Below are positions 39,201 through 54,652 of a DNA stretch of 64,000 nucleotides, in pieces. The stretch comes from Mesodorylaimus sp. YZB2_4 (lineage: Eukaryota; Nematoda; Enoplea; Dorylaimida; Dorylaimidae). The position numbers and the translations under genes were made by a program. Every line of letters begins with the position of its first letter. Position 1 is the first letter of the stretch. Below the pieces are notes generated by a model, which made no database searches, was not told the origin of the DNA, and saw only the letters and a program-made list of their open reading frames with translations. Location: the NCBI GenBank assembly GCA_030248295.1, contig JASANH010000138.1, positions 434,001 through 498,000 on the forward strand, given 5' to 3'.

Positions 39201-42200
39201 TCAAATTGCCAGACGAGGACGAGATTCGGGGCGGTTGTTGTTGCGATGCGTGAATTTGAGCAGGATCGGACGAAGCGGGACGACTAAGCTTCGACGATCC
39301 AGCACTTGCCGCTCGAAGACCACCGTGTTGCAATTCTTCATTTCGGAACGAGCTTGACGTAGTCGAACCGGGAGTATGGGCCCTCGGAATGATGTCCATC
39401 GATGACGAGACCACCGTCGAAGCAGCTGAGGTTCTTCCTAACATAGCTGCTGAGCTTGCAGGTGGAACCGTATGAATTGGCGTCGTTTGCCTCAAGGCTG
39501 TACCCGCAGAGCCCATGTTTTGGGGAGTGACGAACGTGGGGCCAGGAGGAGCTCCGGCAGGACCTGGTGGAACAATCGGAGTTCCTTGCGTAAGCGAACC
39601 TCTGTTTCGAACGTCCGACTGAGACGATGTCGACGTAGTCGCTGGAGATTTCAGCTGCACCGGGCCTTTAGCCGATACGATTTCGATGACTTCAGGTGAT
39701 TCGGTTTTTCGAGACGGCGAAGCAACCTTCGCCGGAAGCTTGCTCGCGTTCTCTCCTGGGTCTGGCTTCGACTGAGCAGGGGCATTCCTCACGGCAACAG
39801 GCGCTGGCACAGGCGGAATAGGAAACCGTGCCGAAATCGGCGGGCCTGCGGCTGGGACATTGGAGGACTTAAACGACGAAACTGTCGTCGATAGGCTGGT
39901 CGGAACGGGGGTTGACGATACAACGATAGGTGTAGTCGATGTCACCATAGAAGAGACACTAGCTGCAGCTGCCAATGCGGCCTCTTTCGCTCGACGTTCA
40001 TTTTCCAAACGAAAAATATGCGCCGATTTCGGTTTATACGGTTGACAATGTGGCAACGTTTCCGGTCGAATGCTTCCACGATTCGAATCTGGACTGTTTC
40101 CAAATGCAGCATTCCCTTGTGCCGGTCCCTTCGTGCCCAAATACTCGATTCCATCCTTCATTCCTTCGTTCTGAACATTTGTGCTCTTGGACGGCTGAAA
40201 TATTTTCGAACTAGCTTCGTTCTCCGATTGACCTTCGTCGGCGCTCAGGGTGGCGCAACTGTCGTCCCCGCCACTTCGAACACTTTCTCGCGAACGGCTA
40301 AGCTTTTGATTCTCAAGTAGCATCCCTTCTTCAATCTTAGCCACAGGCTCTTCAACCACAGCGCCTGCTTCGGTTTTCACTTCGTTGTCTTCGAGCTTCG
40401 CGGCTGAAAGGACAAATGCAATCAGTCATGACGATAAACAAAGCCCTGTTGCCCGTTTTTCCATCCCCACAGACTTTATAGCACCCACTAATGTCTAATC
40501 AAAAACACTTACCAACCGCCTCAGGAATTCTGGCGTCATTTTCGTCCATTACAGTCGCTTTCGGGCTCACCGCTTTGCTTCCTGAGCCATCATCTGTTGC
40601 TGCTTGTGCCGAATCTTCTTCTTCGCTATTGGCCGCTTCCTCTTCTTCCTCTTCCTCTTCGATTCCAGGGACCTAAAATTATCAGGAAAGAGTTCTCTGT
40701 TTCGACCAAAAATTGCTAAAATTTAAAGCCTTCTCAACCATTTTACGCCTAAAAGGCAGAGCTGCGAATAAAAAGGCAAGCCCGAAGCAAAAAAGAATGC
40801 AAAGCGGAGTCATGAACACAAACGATCAAACATAGCAGCACATCATCAAGCATTTACTTGGGCAACTTTTGGTGCCAATATTTTCGATTTGGATTCGAAA
40901 TTCGTTTGTTTTTGGAAAAGGTACTGACGCCGACATTGCGCCATTGACTTCCCCAACCTTTCCGCCACAGCTAGCCAGTTGCTCTCGCCAAAGTTCATTA
41001 CGTCTAAAATATATCATGATTTGCATTACCATCGGTCTATTATTTTAAAACACGCACTTTCTCGCAAATTCAAAATCTCATCGTCCGTCCAGGTCTCAGA
41101 TTTGGCTAAGATCAACTCTTCTTCGTTCAACGTTTCACCAGTCAAAACAGGCATGTCGCACCGACGCGCCAGTCGCTTATAACACGAACCGCAACATTTC
41201 GTTACATCCAACGAGAATTCTAAACCAAAACAGAACTACAAACACCTGTTGCTAGACTCATTGTAAGATCCAACTTACGGAATTCTTCGCTGATGGTACG
41301 CCGTTCCTCTTCGGACAACTCGAACCATTTCGGTGGGAAAATGCGAGATGGCTTCACCTTCCTTCGAGCTGTTGTGCAAGTTCCAATGGGACATCTGCAA
41401 AACATACATATACGGCCCCCTGCAACCCTAACTTCTCCAAAGCATTAACTTACTGAGAATGCTTTTTCTTCACGATACCCAGCCGACACTTCTGGCAAAT
41501 ACGAACATTCTGTCCATGCAAAGCCTCGGAGTCGATGCCATACTGCTCGTAACACGCACGCGTCAAAACTCGCCCAGGATTTGCCGAGTCGATCTTCGTC
41601 TTGCATACCATGCAAATGAACTCAGGCTCTTCTGAAACGACCACCCATAAGACAACTAGGACACAAGACAAGCACACGATTCCTTACTTGGCGCGGCAGA
41701 CTCGTGATCACCGTGTTCTCCTTCGGGGCCCGCTTCTGCTTCCCGCACGTCTTCCGGGCGAGGCATCTGAAAGGACAGTTTTCGAAAGCAATGACACAAA
41801 CGGCCTGAATAAAATACCTGAGGCGGACGGTACGGTTTGCCACGTCGAGTATTTTTTCTTCGCAGTAACTGCTTGTAATTTTCGCTCTTCTTCGTCAAGT
41901 AGTAGTACTGAACACAGTCTTTGGTTGTCTAAAGAACCAAATGAATGCTGATGACTTTCGCATATCTGAACGCCCATGGGTATGCTCTTGCTCCATAACT
42001 AGAATTCACCTACCTTTCTCTCCAAAAATAATGAAATGGCCGCAAAGTTCTTTCCATACTGAATGAACTTTTCTTTGAACACTCGTTTCTCATCTTCGCT
42101 CCACGTGGTTTTAAACAATTCGTATCTGAAAGTAGCATACTTTCTCCTCTTCCTATCTTAACTCTCCAAGATTGTCCATACCTGTATTGGTGCTCACCAA

Positions 42201-44304
42201 CTGGATCCCTCACCAAACCGTTATTGTTCACAAATTGGGTACGACTACGAGTGAACGAATCCAATAACATTGGTGGAATGACAGCATTTTGACGCATCTT
42301 GATTCTTTCGTCTTCCTTAAAAAAGGCACAGAAATTATACTGCGCAATTCTGCGCATCCGTTTTCATTTCATACCTCTACCTCCCCCGATGGAGGGAAAA
42401 AAATGTTGTCTTCAGCTGAGGCGCGCGGTCCCAAGATACCAGCCCTGTAAACAAATAACATAGCAGAGAACAGAACGATTGTATCTGATCAACTTCGAAC
42501 CTGGCAGAACGTTCTCGTTCTTCACGTTGCTTCTTTAGCTCTGGAAATACTTTTTCGAAAACTTCTCGATACTTTTGTTCTTTTGCTCTATAAAGAAAAA
42601 GAAGTCGGAGAAACTAAACTAACAAAGTCTTTCCAAAAGCAAAAACAACGTACAATCGTTTTGGGTGACGTTCCATCCGCTCTACCTTTTTACGCCACGC
42701 CAATGCCAGCTGGTTGTAACGTTCAGTCAAGTAGCGTTCCTGAAGCCGCGACTTATTAGTATTACGTGTTCGATGTCGCCACCCTGATATTTTCGCTCAC
42801 CCTGATTTCCTTAAATCGTTGTATCTTTCGCAAATATGCGATCAGTTTTGGGCGAAACACTTCATTTCTAAAAGTTACTGGCGCCTTACACGCAGCCCGA
42901 CGTTCAGTCCAGAAAAGTCGCTCACTTTTTGCGTATTTCTTGCAATTCCTCGATATCGCACGGTTGTCGATAAAAAGGCTAGAAAGAGCATTATGGTATA
43001 AGCCAGCTACCTAGGCCCAGCAGTCAACAAACCAATGATTCCGTTAATGGTCCGATGCTGGCGACCTTGGCATGCACAGCAGCAGCTTGACGCCTTGTTT
43101 GAGCATAAATTTTCTCGCTCAACGAATCCACAGCCTGGGTAGTTGACGTTGGTGGTTCTGGGACTGTTTCACTGCTTCCAGACGCCGCAGTTTCTTCAAG
43201 TTCTTGCTAAAAGAAAACAGGAATTAGTGAGCAGACGAAATACGCCCAAAAGATCTTGCCTTGCGCTTTTGCATTTTTTTCAGATTGGATTCAGTAACTG
43301 CGATCTCGTGATCGATTACTCCGATACGTTCTAAGATGTGATCTCGATTTGTGCTGGACGACGAACCAGGTTGATCGTCGGGCGTTGGTGAAATGGCTTC
43401 CACTTGCGGTGTATAAGCGGGAAGCGGCATCTGAAAAATATACGAAAAGAAATATCGAAAATCTTAGCAGCCTCACTCAGATCTTTGGTACCTTTTTCAC
43501 ATCAAGCGATGGCGGATGGCCAGGTATTCCCAAATCATCCGGGCGGGATCGTTTTCCTTGATCGCGTCCAATTTGTACATCTATAAAATGGAATGATGAA
43601 AGCGAACAGGTAGGGAGGAGAAATTTAGAATAAAGAAACGCTGAACCATTTAGCTCTAGCCTACCTGTTGGCAACGGCTGAATGGTCTGATTTGCGGATG
43701 TCAAATGAAAATCCGAAAGCATAGAGGGACGTTTCTTGAAATCCGTATCTCGCCTCATCCCGATACCATCCATCTGAGAAAAGGCACTTGCGATTTAAAG
43801 TTTTACACATGTACTTCAAAGGTTTCCAGCATACATATAAGGGCCTCATCATTTTTCACCAAGGTAGGTCCTACAGGAGGCCTATACCTCCTGTATCTTT
43901 CAGACCTCAAAACTTTTTCTTGGCATCTAGTTCCATATTCCAGTTCCAGTTTCAACAAAGAAGTTGACATGTTCGCTGAATAATACTGGCTACATTCAGA
44001 CCCTCCATAATTCCTAGGGCGACTACAACGGAGTCATATATAGGCCATATACTGTACATACCTGTCTTAGCCCATCGCTCTGTCGTCCGTACAATCCAAC
44101 TGGGAAAGATAACGCCGCAGTAGTTGGCGCTGGGGGCATAAATCCGTATTGTCTCGCCGGAGTCGAGGGCAACATATGCAGAGGCACACTACCCGCCGAT
44201 GCCGTCGAAGAAGGCAAGATGACCGTTTGATGCGGATGACGCATCGCAGCGGGATGTAAATTCAAGTCCATGGCTCTTTCGGTCGACGGCCTTTTGTGGT
44301 TCAT
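36213..44304 (-). CDS. NCOR1: Nuclear receptor corepressor (NCoR/SMRTER-like)
   Basis: NCoR scaffolds the HDAC3-TBL1 complex and represses unliganded nuclear receptors. It starts at 44304 with MNHKRPSTERAMDLNLHPAA. A coiled-coil region of the deacetylase-interaction domain is followed by SANT1 (EDEKRVFKEKFIQYGKNFAA, then ISLFLERK and YYYLTKKSENYKQLLRRKN, 42120-41820). A Cys-rich module (CMVCKTKIDS; VRICQKCRLGIVKKKHS; DVTKCCGSCYKRL; 41640-41160) precedes SANT2 (ETWTDDEILNLRE; NWLAVAERLGKSMAQCRRQY; about 41100-40860). Further on are the repeated-type motif GSLTQGTP, a Gln-rich tract (about 38820-38080) and two CoRNR boxes, LVDSIITTNI (about 37365) and YIEDIISSDY (about 37030), for receptor binding. 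The C terminus PTYEPLSDDES matches the family end. About 15 introns, several near 60 nt. Confidence 0.93.
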
Positions 44305-44676
44305 TTATTCAGCCCGTCAACTTTGGAAAATTAATCGAAAATTTGACGATTAACGATAAGTTTTGCGGACCATATTCGACATTTACTTGACAGTCGAGTC
44401 GTCGACGATCAGCCCACTTTGCTTTAGATTTCCATCTCGACGACTTTATCTGGCTACAGTAAGACAAGGAGGCCACCCCGGCACAGCAGTTCTGGAGGCG
44501 CTGCTTATAACAAAACCGCCAAAATTCAAAATTTGAAAGACGATAAAACCCCACACGCACCTTCAAAAAACCTCTGGCAAGTAAGAAATTTTTCACAAAA
44601 CTATGTACAGACATACAGCATACAGAAATAAACAATAAATAAACACGGCCAAAGTAGAGCCATAGTCCATTGTCGT
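44305..44676. other. NCoR promoter region / SPRING1 3' UTR
   Basis: This 372 bp gap between two leftward genes has no coding signal that I can support. Confidence 0.4.
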
Positions 44677-45629
44677 TCACCTCGTGAACGGCAGCTTTGG
44701 CTCCGGCCCATAGCAGTACTTTGCCTTGGGACTTTTGTATTTGTTTTCTTGATATACGCTCTGAAAAGGGATAAGATCTTACGATAAGATAAGAAGCATT
44801 TGGGCAATATTCTGCCGGGGGAAGGTGGACTTGCCCAGATTCGACAAGACCAGGGACCCTCGCGAGCACTTACGTTCGACGATGTCCGACACTTCCACTC
44901 GCACAGATCGTACTGGTCTTTGACCATCAACAGTGCTCGAAGTCGTGACCCGCTGGTGAGCCTGAGCACAGTTTCCAGCAATGGACGCTACAACAGGAAA
45001 GGCATGAGTGCTGCCCTTCGTTCACGAGGACATCAGCTCTCCTTACCTGCGATGGTTGCAAGCAGCAGGAGACACAGTGCTCGTAAGTAGCACAACAATG
45101 CGTCACTCTCGTGTCACACGACGTGCACAGGTAACGCGATGCCGGGGATGTCCGACAGCACCCGAACGGGGTCAACTGATAGCGATCGCAGAAGAAACCT
45201 GAACCAGGGCAATCCTACTGGACTATTCCATTCGATACCAGCACTGGGAATTGCCCACCGTGCTTTCCTCTTTAAAATTCTGACACTTAATCCACTCACC
45301 AAACTCGTCGACTACCCATCGTTTTCCTTGTTTCGTATACCGGCATTTTTGTGAGTTGTCGCTGGAGTCACTTTCATTGTTGACCTTGTCAGCAGAATGC
45401 CATTGTATACTTTTGGGCGCTCGCAACAGCTGCGCCTCGAAACGGCTGTCGTCGTCTCGTCTTGCCTTCAGCAACGATGTTACAGGCTGAAACAATTGCA
45501 TGACATAACCAGTCGGACGAGGCCAGCTTAACTTACGAGCAGATCAGTCTTGATCAGGAAATAGAGCAGCGACGAACCAAAGATCAAGGCCAGAACCCGT
45601 CGTTGTCTTACGTACCGCAAACCCAACAT
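44677..45629 (-). CDS. SPRING1: SREBF pathway regulator in Golgi (SPRING)
   Basis: SPRING is a Golgi membrane protein needed for SREBP activation through SCAP recycling and S1P maturation. Five exons join in frame: 45629-45537, 45486-45300, 45198-45047, 44987-44874 and 44760-44677, giving 209 residues (human about 205). The N terminus MLGLRYVRQRRVLALIFG continues into a membrane anchor (SSLLYFLI). The luminal part has CRYTKQGKRWVVDEFG, TPFGCCRTSPASRYLCTSCD, CCATYEHCVSCCLQPSQ, LLMVKDQYDLCEWKCRTSSN and VYQENKYKSPKAKYCYG. The Cys pattern and order match the family closely. Exon phases and total length are fully consistent. Confidence 0.93.
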
Positions 45630-45787
45630 TCAACCATTTGCAGTACCTAAGACGGCTGTCACTTATCGTTCACACCTCGCACCACTCTCCAGTAGGAACG
45701 GAATATGTCCGGCTTGCTACAGTGCCCATCACAAATGGTTTAAATCTTTACTAAGTACAGTAGCGCACACGGCATACGGACACAAGT

Positions 45788-47443
45788 TTACGCAGCCTTG
45801 CCAGCCTCTCCGGTGCAGAAGCTGTTCTTGATTGCAGAATGACAACACTTGTAACCCCACTGCCCATCTTTCCAATAGGAACCCCATACGGTGGTGTGAT
45901 TATTGATGAATACATCCTCTTCATAATGCGATTTAGCCACAATTTTTTCTTCTCCTTTGATCACCTTCCCTTTCCTGTTGTACTCGACGTAGGCCTCGCT
46001 CTGGGCCAGCAATAGCTCTTTGGGAGGGGCGGTCAAATGTTCTTCACCTCCGTATCGTTCCACAATCGCCCTCTGTTGCGCATTCTTGAACGAGTCCTTT
46101 CTCGAAGCGAATTCACGTTTCAAGGCTTCCAGCTTGGTAGGTTCCGCCAGTGAATGCACATCGACGCCTCGTTTGTGAGCTTCCCAAGCGAAAAGCTGTT
46201 GTTCGTTGGCGCTAACTACCTCGCCGGTGTAGCGCGTAAAATTATCGCCACCGAACGGAGCTTCTTCGGGTTTCTTGCCCAAGAGTTCGAACGGATTCTC
46301 ACGCATAGCGCGTGATTTCGGATCGTAATAGGCCGAATTCGGATCCAAATTGTAAAGGTACTTGGCCGTGTCCTCCCGAATACGAAGATTCCTGACAGTA
46401 ATGCGAGTACGACTGTCCACATCCAACTTCACGCCCGGCATGTCGGCTTGTTCCGCGTATTTGTCCTCGTCCTCTTCGCCAGTTTCCTCGCTAACCCCTG
46501 GAGTTCCTCTCGATTCGCCCGCAGTTTCCTCTGCGTTTGTTGTTTCTTCTATTTGCGACCCTTCTTCCTCCTTGACTTCTTCTTCTCCGTCTCCAGCGGC
46601 TGTCGACGAAGTACGCAAACCTTTTTGGATTTTCTCAGCCTTTATCACCTTGCGAGCCTCTTCCAACCTTTGAAAATCGTCCACTATTTTTCTATGTTCC
46701 GACGGGTCGTAGCCATTCCATCGATCACGCTTAGCGTCGTACCTAAACAAGGGAACATATTATAGCGTAAGTTATTAGTTAGAACAAGGCAGAAGCAGCG
46801 ACTTACCCCAACTCCAAAGAAGGCTGGGCGTGTTCGTCCGGAGCAATATCCTCTCCAGTGTATTTGGCACCAAGTCGTCGTGGCCTTTCGAAGCAATCTT
46901 TCTTTTTATGAGTCATTGAACCACAATTTTCGCATGCGCCAGGTCGATATTTCGTCGCCACCTTGGTCGTCACGCCACGCTTGTACCAATCGTTGATCGG
47001 AGCAGTCACTTTTTCACGTTCAGGATGCGGTTTCTGATGCTTCAAAGTTGGCCCTTTGGCGCCCAAATACCATGGTGCTTGCGCGATATAATGGGGAATG
47101 TGCGGATTGATGTCAGCTCCCGTTTCAATATCCGTCATTGCCGGAACCGTGCCTAACACCAGAATAATACAGTAATCATTACTGCGCACTAGTTACCAGT
47201 TTCATCCTTCCAGGGCGGCATTATTCAAGAGAGCTCCCTAATTCAAGTAAGATACCCGCAATGTATGCTGCTCGTCTTACCTGCTTTTCGAGCTTCTTCC
47301 AGTTCTTTCATCTTTCGATACTCTTCTTTCGTTTGTCTTCTTGGTCCTCCGTCCTCATCGTCTTTTTCTGCATCTTTATCCAATTTCAAACGTTTGCTTT
47401 TCAAATATTCTGACGGAGCCACATTCGGAGTAAAAGTTGCCAT
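45788..47443 (-). CDS. SLU7: Pre-mRNA splicing factor SLU7
   Basis: SLU7 acts in the second step of splicing and in 3' splice-site choice in the nucleus. It starts at 47443 with [20 protein letters not shown]. It continues with [20 protein letters not shown] and [10 protein letters not shown], and the CCHC zinc knuckle [20 protein letters not shown]. Next come [17 protein letters not shown], an acidic Glu-rich insertion, [52 protein letters not shown] and [20 protein letters not shown], ending at 45788. All are SLU7 hallmarks. At least three exons are present. The gene lies 158 bp from SPRING1 on the same strand and is divergent from Abi. Confidence 0.95.
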
Positions 47444-47742
47444 CGTGAAACTAACTTTCCTGGCAAAACACACAACGAAACAAATTTGGAAATCAAAATT
47501 CGATCGACCTTGATCAAGAAACAGAGAAAAGTCGTCGTGAGCGGCTGCTGTTCGATAAACGCATTTCAAGTTGTCATAAGCAGCTTGAATCATCACCGAA
47601 GATGTGGTGCTTGCCTAATTTGCATATGCGGGTCCAACCAGTTTGGTCGTTTTGTTTTGTTCGTTGGATAGAGTCGGCGTTTTGCACGACAGAGCGGAAA
47701 TATTACGAGTCCAAATTTGAAAACGGGAAACACTTTTCGAAA
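47444..47742. promoter_or_regulatory. Bidirectional promoter region SLU7 / Abi
   Basis: Only 299 bp separate the divergent start codons, so both promoters must lie here, unless the Abi 5' UTR is spliced. Confidence 0.5.
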
Positions 47743-50892
<3,150 letters not shown>

Positions 50893-51776
50893 TGATCGCC
50901 AGGGACGAGGTCGGTTGAAATTGGATTGGTGGTATTTGGTGCCAGCCATGATAATTCTTCCAATAATGCATTCTGTTGCCTGTTTTTGTCGGCTTTTATT
51001 TCTATTCTTATCTGCGCAGAATTGTACATTGGCTGGGTCAGTGTGTTTAAATTGCTTCTGGCGAGTGGATTAGGCTAACATCAACTTAGCAGTTGGGTGG
51101 CCGATGGAAGCTGGCTCGTTGAACATCCCAGTAGGAATAGCAGCACTCGTCTTTTTTTGTGAAAGTCTATCCGATGCGTGTTTTGAATTGATTGGCGGCA
51201 ATGGTTTTGTCTTTCTCTAGCAATAAATGGATAGCGGGCACGAAGTCCCTGCAAGCCGACCGTGCCCACTAGCACCCGTGTTAACGAGCCGGGCAGCGAA
51301 CCGGAAATGGGGCAAAATGGTTTCTAGCTTCTGCCAATTTCCTCCATGAAGCTCGCTCAAACGAAGCCGTTAGCTGTGGTCGTAGTCCCCCGCCAGTGCT
51401 TACCTTATCTGCGGTCTGGCCGGGGTGCAGTGAGGGAACAGGTAAGGCCGAGGGTGCCCGTGGGTAGCAGCCTCCCGCACAGCCCGGAGCCCTCTGATCC
51501 CCTGCTTACCACGATCGAGAACTGGTGCAGGGAAATTCCACGAGACTACAAGCCATTTCAATTAGCTAAGTTGTGCAGTCGACTAACATTACTCGTGGAA
51601 ATGAGACCAGTGCCCGGGGCTAATGCATTTAGTGAGGAATAGGGTGACTGGACGTGACTGGAAAGGGAGAAGGCCATTGCTAATCTGCTACCAGCCACAC
51701 CCTCTTGATTCCAGCCTGCCCTCGGCTAGTCTAGTCTTCTCCAAGTGCGCATCGTCGAGTCGAGCTGGCCACCACA
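50893..51776. other. Intergenic, Abi to calexcitin-like gene
   Basis: These 884 bp hold the Abi 3' UTR and the upstream region of the next rightward gene. An ORF at 51346-51642 has no family resemblance. Confidence 0.4.
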
Positions 51777-54043
51777 ATGGCCAACTTGTCGGAATTTTTG
51801 AAGAAGAAGTACCATTATCTGTTCCATCAGTTTTACGGTAGGTCATGTGGTTTCAAGGTGCACTCAAACGATTGCTCTCTTGTGCAGATAGCAACAAGAA
51901 CGGAGTCATTACGCACTCGGACTTTGTGGAAATGATAAAGGTAGGAACTGACTCGCCGCTAGATGGCGCTGCTATCGTGCAACCTGTGCGCATTATGTTT
52001 CAGCTAGGATGTGTATAGAATAGGCGACTGTCGATAGGTGAGCGTAGGTCCAAACGGAATTTTTGTTATCTCCACGTCGCCATTTCCTATTAACTCCAAT
52101 TCCTGGATCACAACCCACATGTTTTTTCGCGTGTCAGAAAATTTTGGGGGTTAAAGTATTGTGGCCAGTGCCCCTCTGACACCTTGGGTTTGGCCCAAAG
52201 ACCCCAACCTCGCATGCCATGCCATTCACTATCGTCAAGCATGGCATAATGCACAATATCCATTTCGTTCTGTGAACAAGTGCACTTTGCTCAAACACCC
52301 ACAACCTGGGCGACGATTGAGGTTGGGGGTCCCTGGGCTATCGGAGCAAGAGGGGCACTGTATGCCTGGGACCCGCATGTCGCTTGGTGACCTCCAAGTG
52401 TGTGGAGCGATGCATCGTCCCCTGTCCACAGAAGTTCATGTTCATGTTTTACCCACCCAAATACTTATGCACATTATACGAAGTGATATGCCGGACCGCG
52501 TCACCTTGTTAGGATAGGGTTTTCTGGGACACAGCCGAGGGGTGACACCAGCAGAGGGTGCTTGTCCGCTGGGGCCGACACCTCTCGATGCAGATCACTC
52601 TATCGATCGCCCCTGACAAGACGGATCGATTTGAAACCCGACGTGATGGGCAGGCATTGCAGGACTGCATGGACCATTTGCGTTTTAACAGAGCTTGCAA
52701 AAATTGCGGAAATGGACGAGCGGGGATGATCGATTAAAGGCGTGCCAAGACACGCTGAACAAGGCGTGGACAGCCCTGAAACGTGACGCCGATACGAATA
52801 AGGATAACAAGGTAAGGCGGCCGGGTGCTTGTCCTGTTCAGCAGCGGTCCCCTCCCAGGTGACCATCGACGAGTGGTACGACTACTGGTCCGAGTTCATA
52901 GCCAGGAGCAAGGAGGCCGACGACGGATGGCCCCCCACCATGGACTGGGTCAAGGACTACATGAACTTCTGGTTCGATCTTCTCGACACGTCGGGTATGT
53001 CTATCATCGGTCTGAGGTCGTACTCCTGGGTGGTCGGGGATCGATGCCACTCCACTCCCCTTTGCCTGGCACATACCCCAGCTCATTTGCAGAGTTGTCC
53101 GAGACTCGGGTCTCTCATTCTCCCATCGCCTGGAAACACGGGTTAACACAGATTTGCTGCTTAGGTGACAGTTTCGTGGACGAAAATGAGTTCCTCCAAG
53201 TCTGCCGATACTTCAACATTAGCGACTGCGAGGCAAAGAAGGTAAGCAGCTGGTCAGTTCTGTGTCTGGCTCTTATTCCCTTCTGAAATTTAGGCATACC
53301 AGAACATTAACGGAGGCAAGCCGGTAAGACAGTCGTGGTGGGATCACGCTCTGATCGCATGAGCGATCGAGGCTTGAGAAAAACTGCGTTCAGTTGAACT
53401 TTTGCCGAATTAGTACTGAACTAGCCCCTGGATTCTTGCTTGCACAACATAGTGCACGATCAGTTGGCATGGAGACTGAAGTGGCACGTATCAGAGCCAT
53501 ATTCATCTTCAGTTACGACCAACTGTTGTAACCCTCGTGCCTGGTGGGAGAGAATTATTGGTCCCCCCTGACTAGGAATTGTCAACCCCTCGGGTCGATG
53601 CTACAGCCGCAGGCAAGATTTGCCTTTCGGAGCTTCTGTCTCGGCCACATTGTCTCCTACGCCTGCCAGGCGTCATGCATTTAGTGCACCACTCTGTGTG
53701 AGATGACACAGCAGGCAAGCAGGCATGCGATCCTGTTCGGGTCGGCTCCCCGGTTTGGCCGAACCTGGGCCCGACCAATCCACAAAATTCTTGGTTGTGC
53801 CCACACCCAAACTGAGCTGATGATCGTGAATTGAAGCCGTGGCCTGTGGCTGAAAGTGAATGTACACTGACAAGGCGCAGACCGACTACAGGCAGTGGGC
53901 AGGAGACCCCAGATTCGTGCCCTGACCACGTTTCGATTTAGGTCGACCGGGACACTTTTGGCCGTTTGTGGTTGGAGTACATGACGAGCGACGACCAGGC
54001 GGCACCTGGCAACTCCGTCTTTGGCAAGACCACCTGGTCGTGA
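51777..54043 (+). CDS. Calexcitin-like sarcoplasmic calcium-binding protein
   Basis: This is a cytosolic EF-hand protein of the invertebrate calexcitin/SCP family, a calcium sensor or buffer in neurons and muscle. Seven exons join in frame: 51777-51837, 51888-51940, 52692-52811, 52859-52994, 53165-53241, 53294-53323 and 53942-54043, giving 192 residues, the usual family size. EF-hand loops are DSNKNGVITHSDF, DTNKDNKVTIDEW and DTSGDSFVDENEF. Other family marks are WVKDYMNFWFDLLDTSGD, FGRLWLEYMTSDD and the C terminus APGNSVFGKTTWS. Exon 6 is only 30 nt (AYQNINGGKP). The start has the context CACAATGG. Confidence 0.92.
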
Positions 54044-54652
54044 TTCGGCTTCTATGCCAGCACCACCGACTGCTCTTCCGTGTCCCCTTTAGCACTGACG
54101 TGAGTGCATAGTTGCTGCCTGCAGTGTTGGCGCGTTGGGTTCACGATCGAGAAGTAAAGCTGTCAGTGTCGTGCGAGTCACGTGTCTTGTCGGAGTCCCT
54201 CTCCGTCCCCTTCGACACACTCATGGTCGTGGTGCACCCTGGACCTGTCCTTCCATTCATTGCACCACCCTCGCAGCGGCAAGTTCGGGACACTCCCTGC
54301 TCGCTATGACTGGCATCCTCTCAATTCGATTTACACATCCGCCTGCCCGGAGCGTGTTTTTTACGTAAGGTGCAGTTGCCCTCCGACTGTTGCTCTCTTT
54401 TTCACCCGCACCCATTCGCCACTTTGAAAATAGCACGCATTCTTTCATATCGTCTTTCGTCAAAACTGGAATTGCCACTGCACTGCGTAAGACAGTTCAA
54501 AACCAACTCTAGCTCACAACAAGAAAACAAGAAATGCCGCAATAACGTCACACTTTGAACAACAAAAAAGCGTCCTTGACTCGGATCAGACGGTAGAATT
54601 CCATCTTTGGTAAAACATGGCCAGCTCCCACGGCAGTGCTACAATGGCCGAG
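54044..54652. other. Intergenic, convergent calexcitin-like and Sprouty genes
   Basis: These 609 bp should contain both 3' UTRs. I see no coding signal. Confidence 0.4.
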
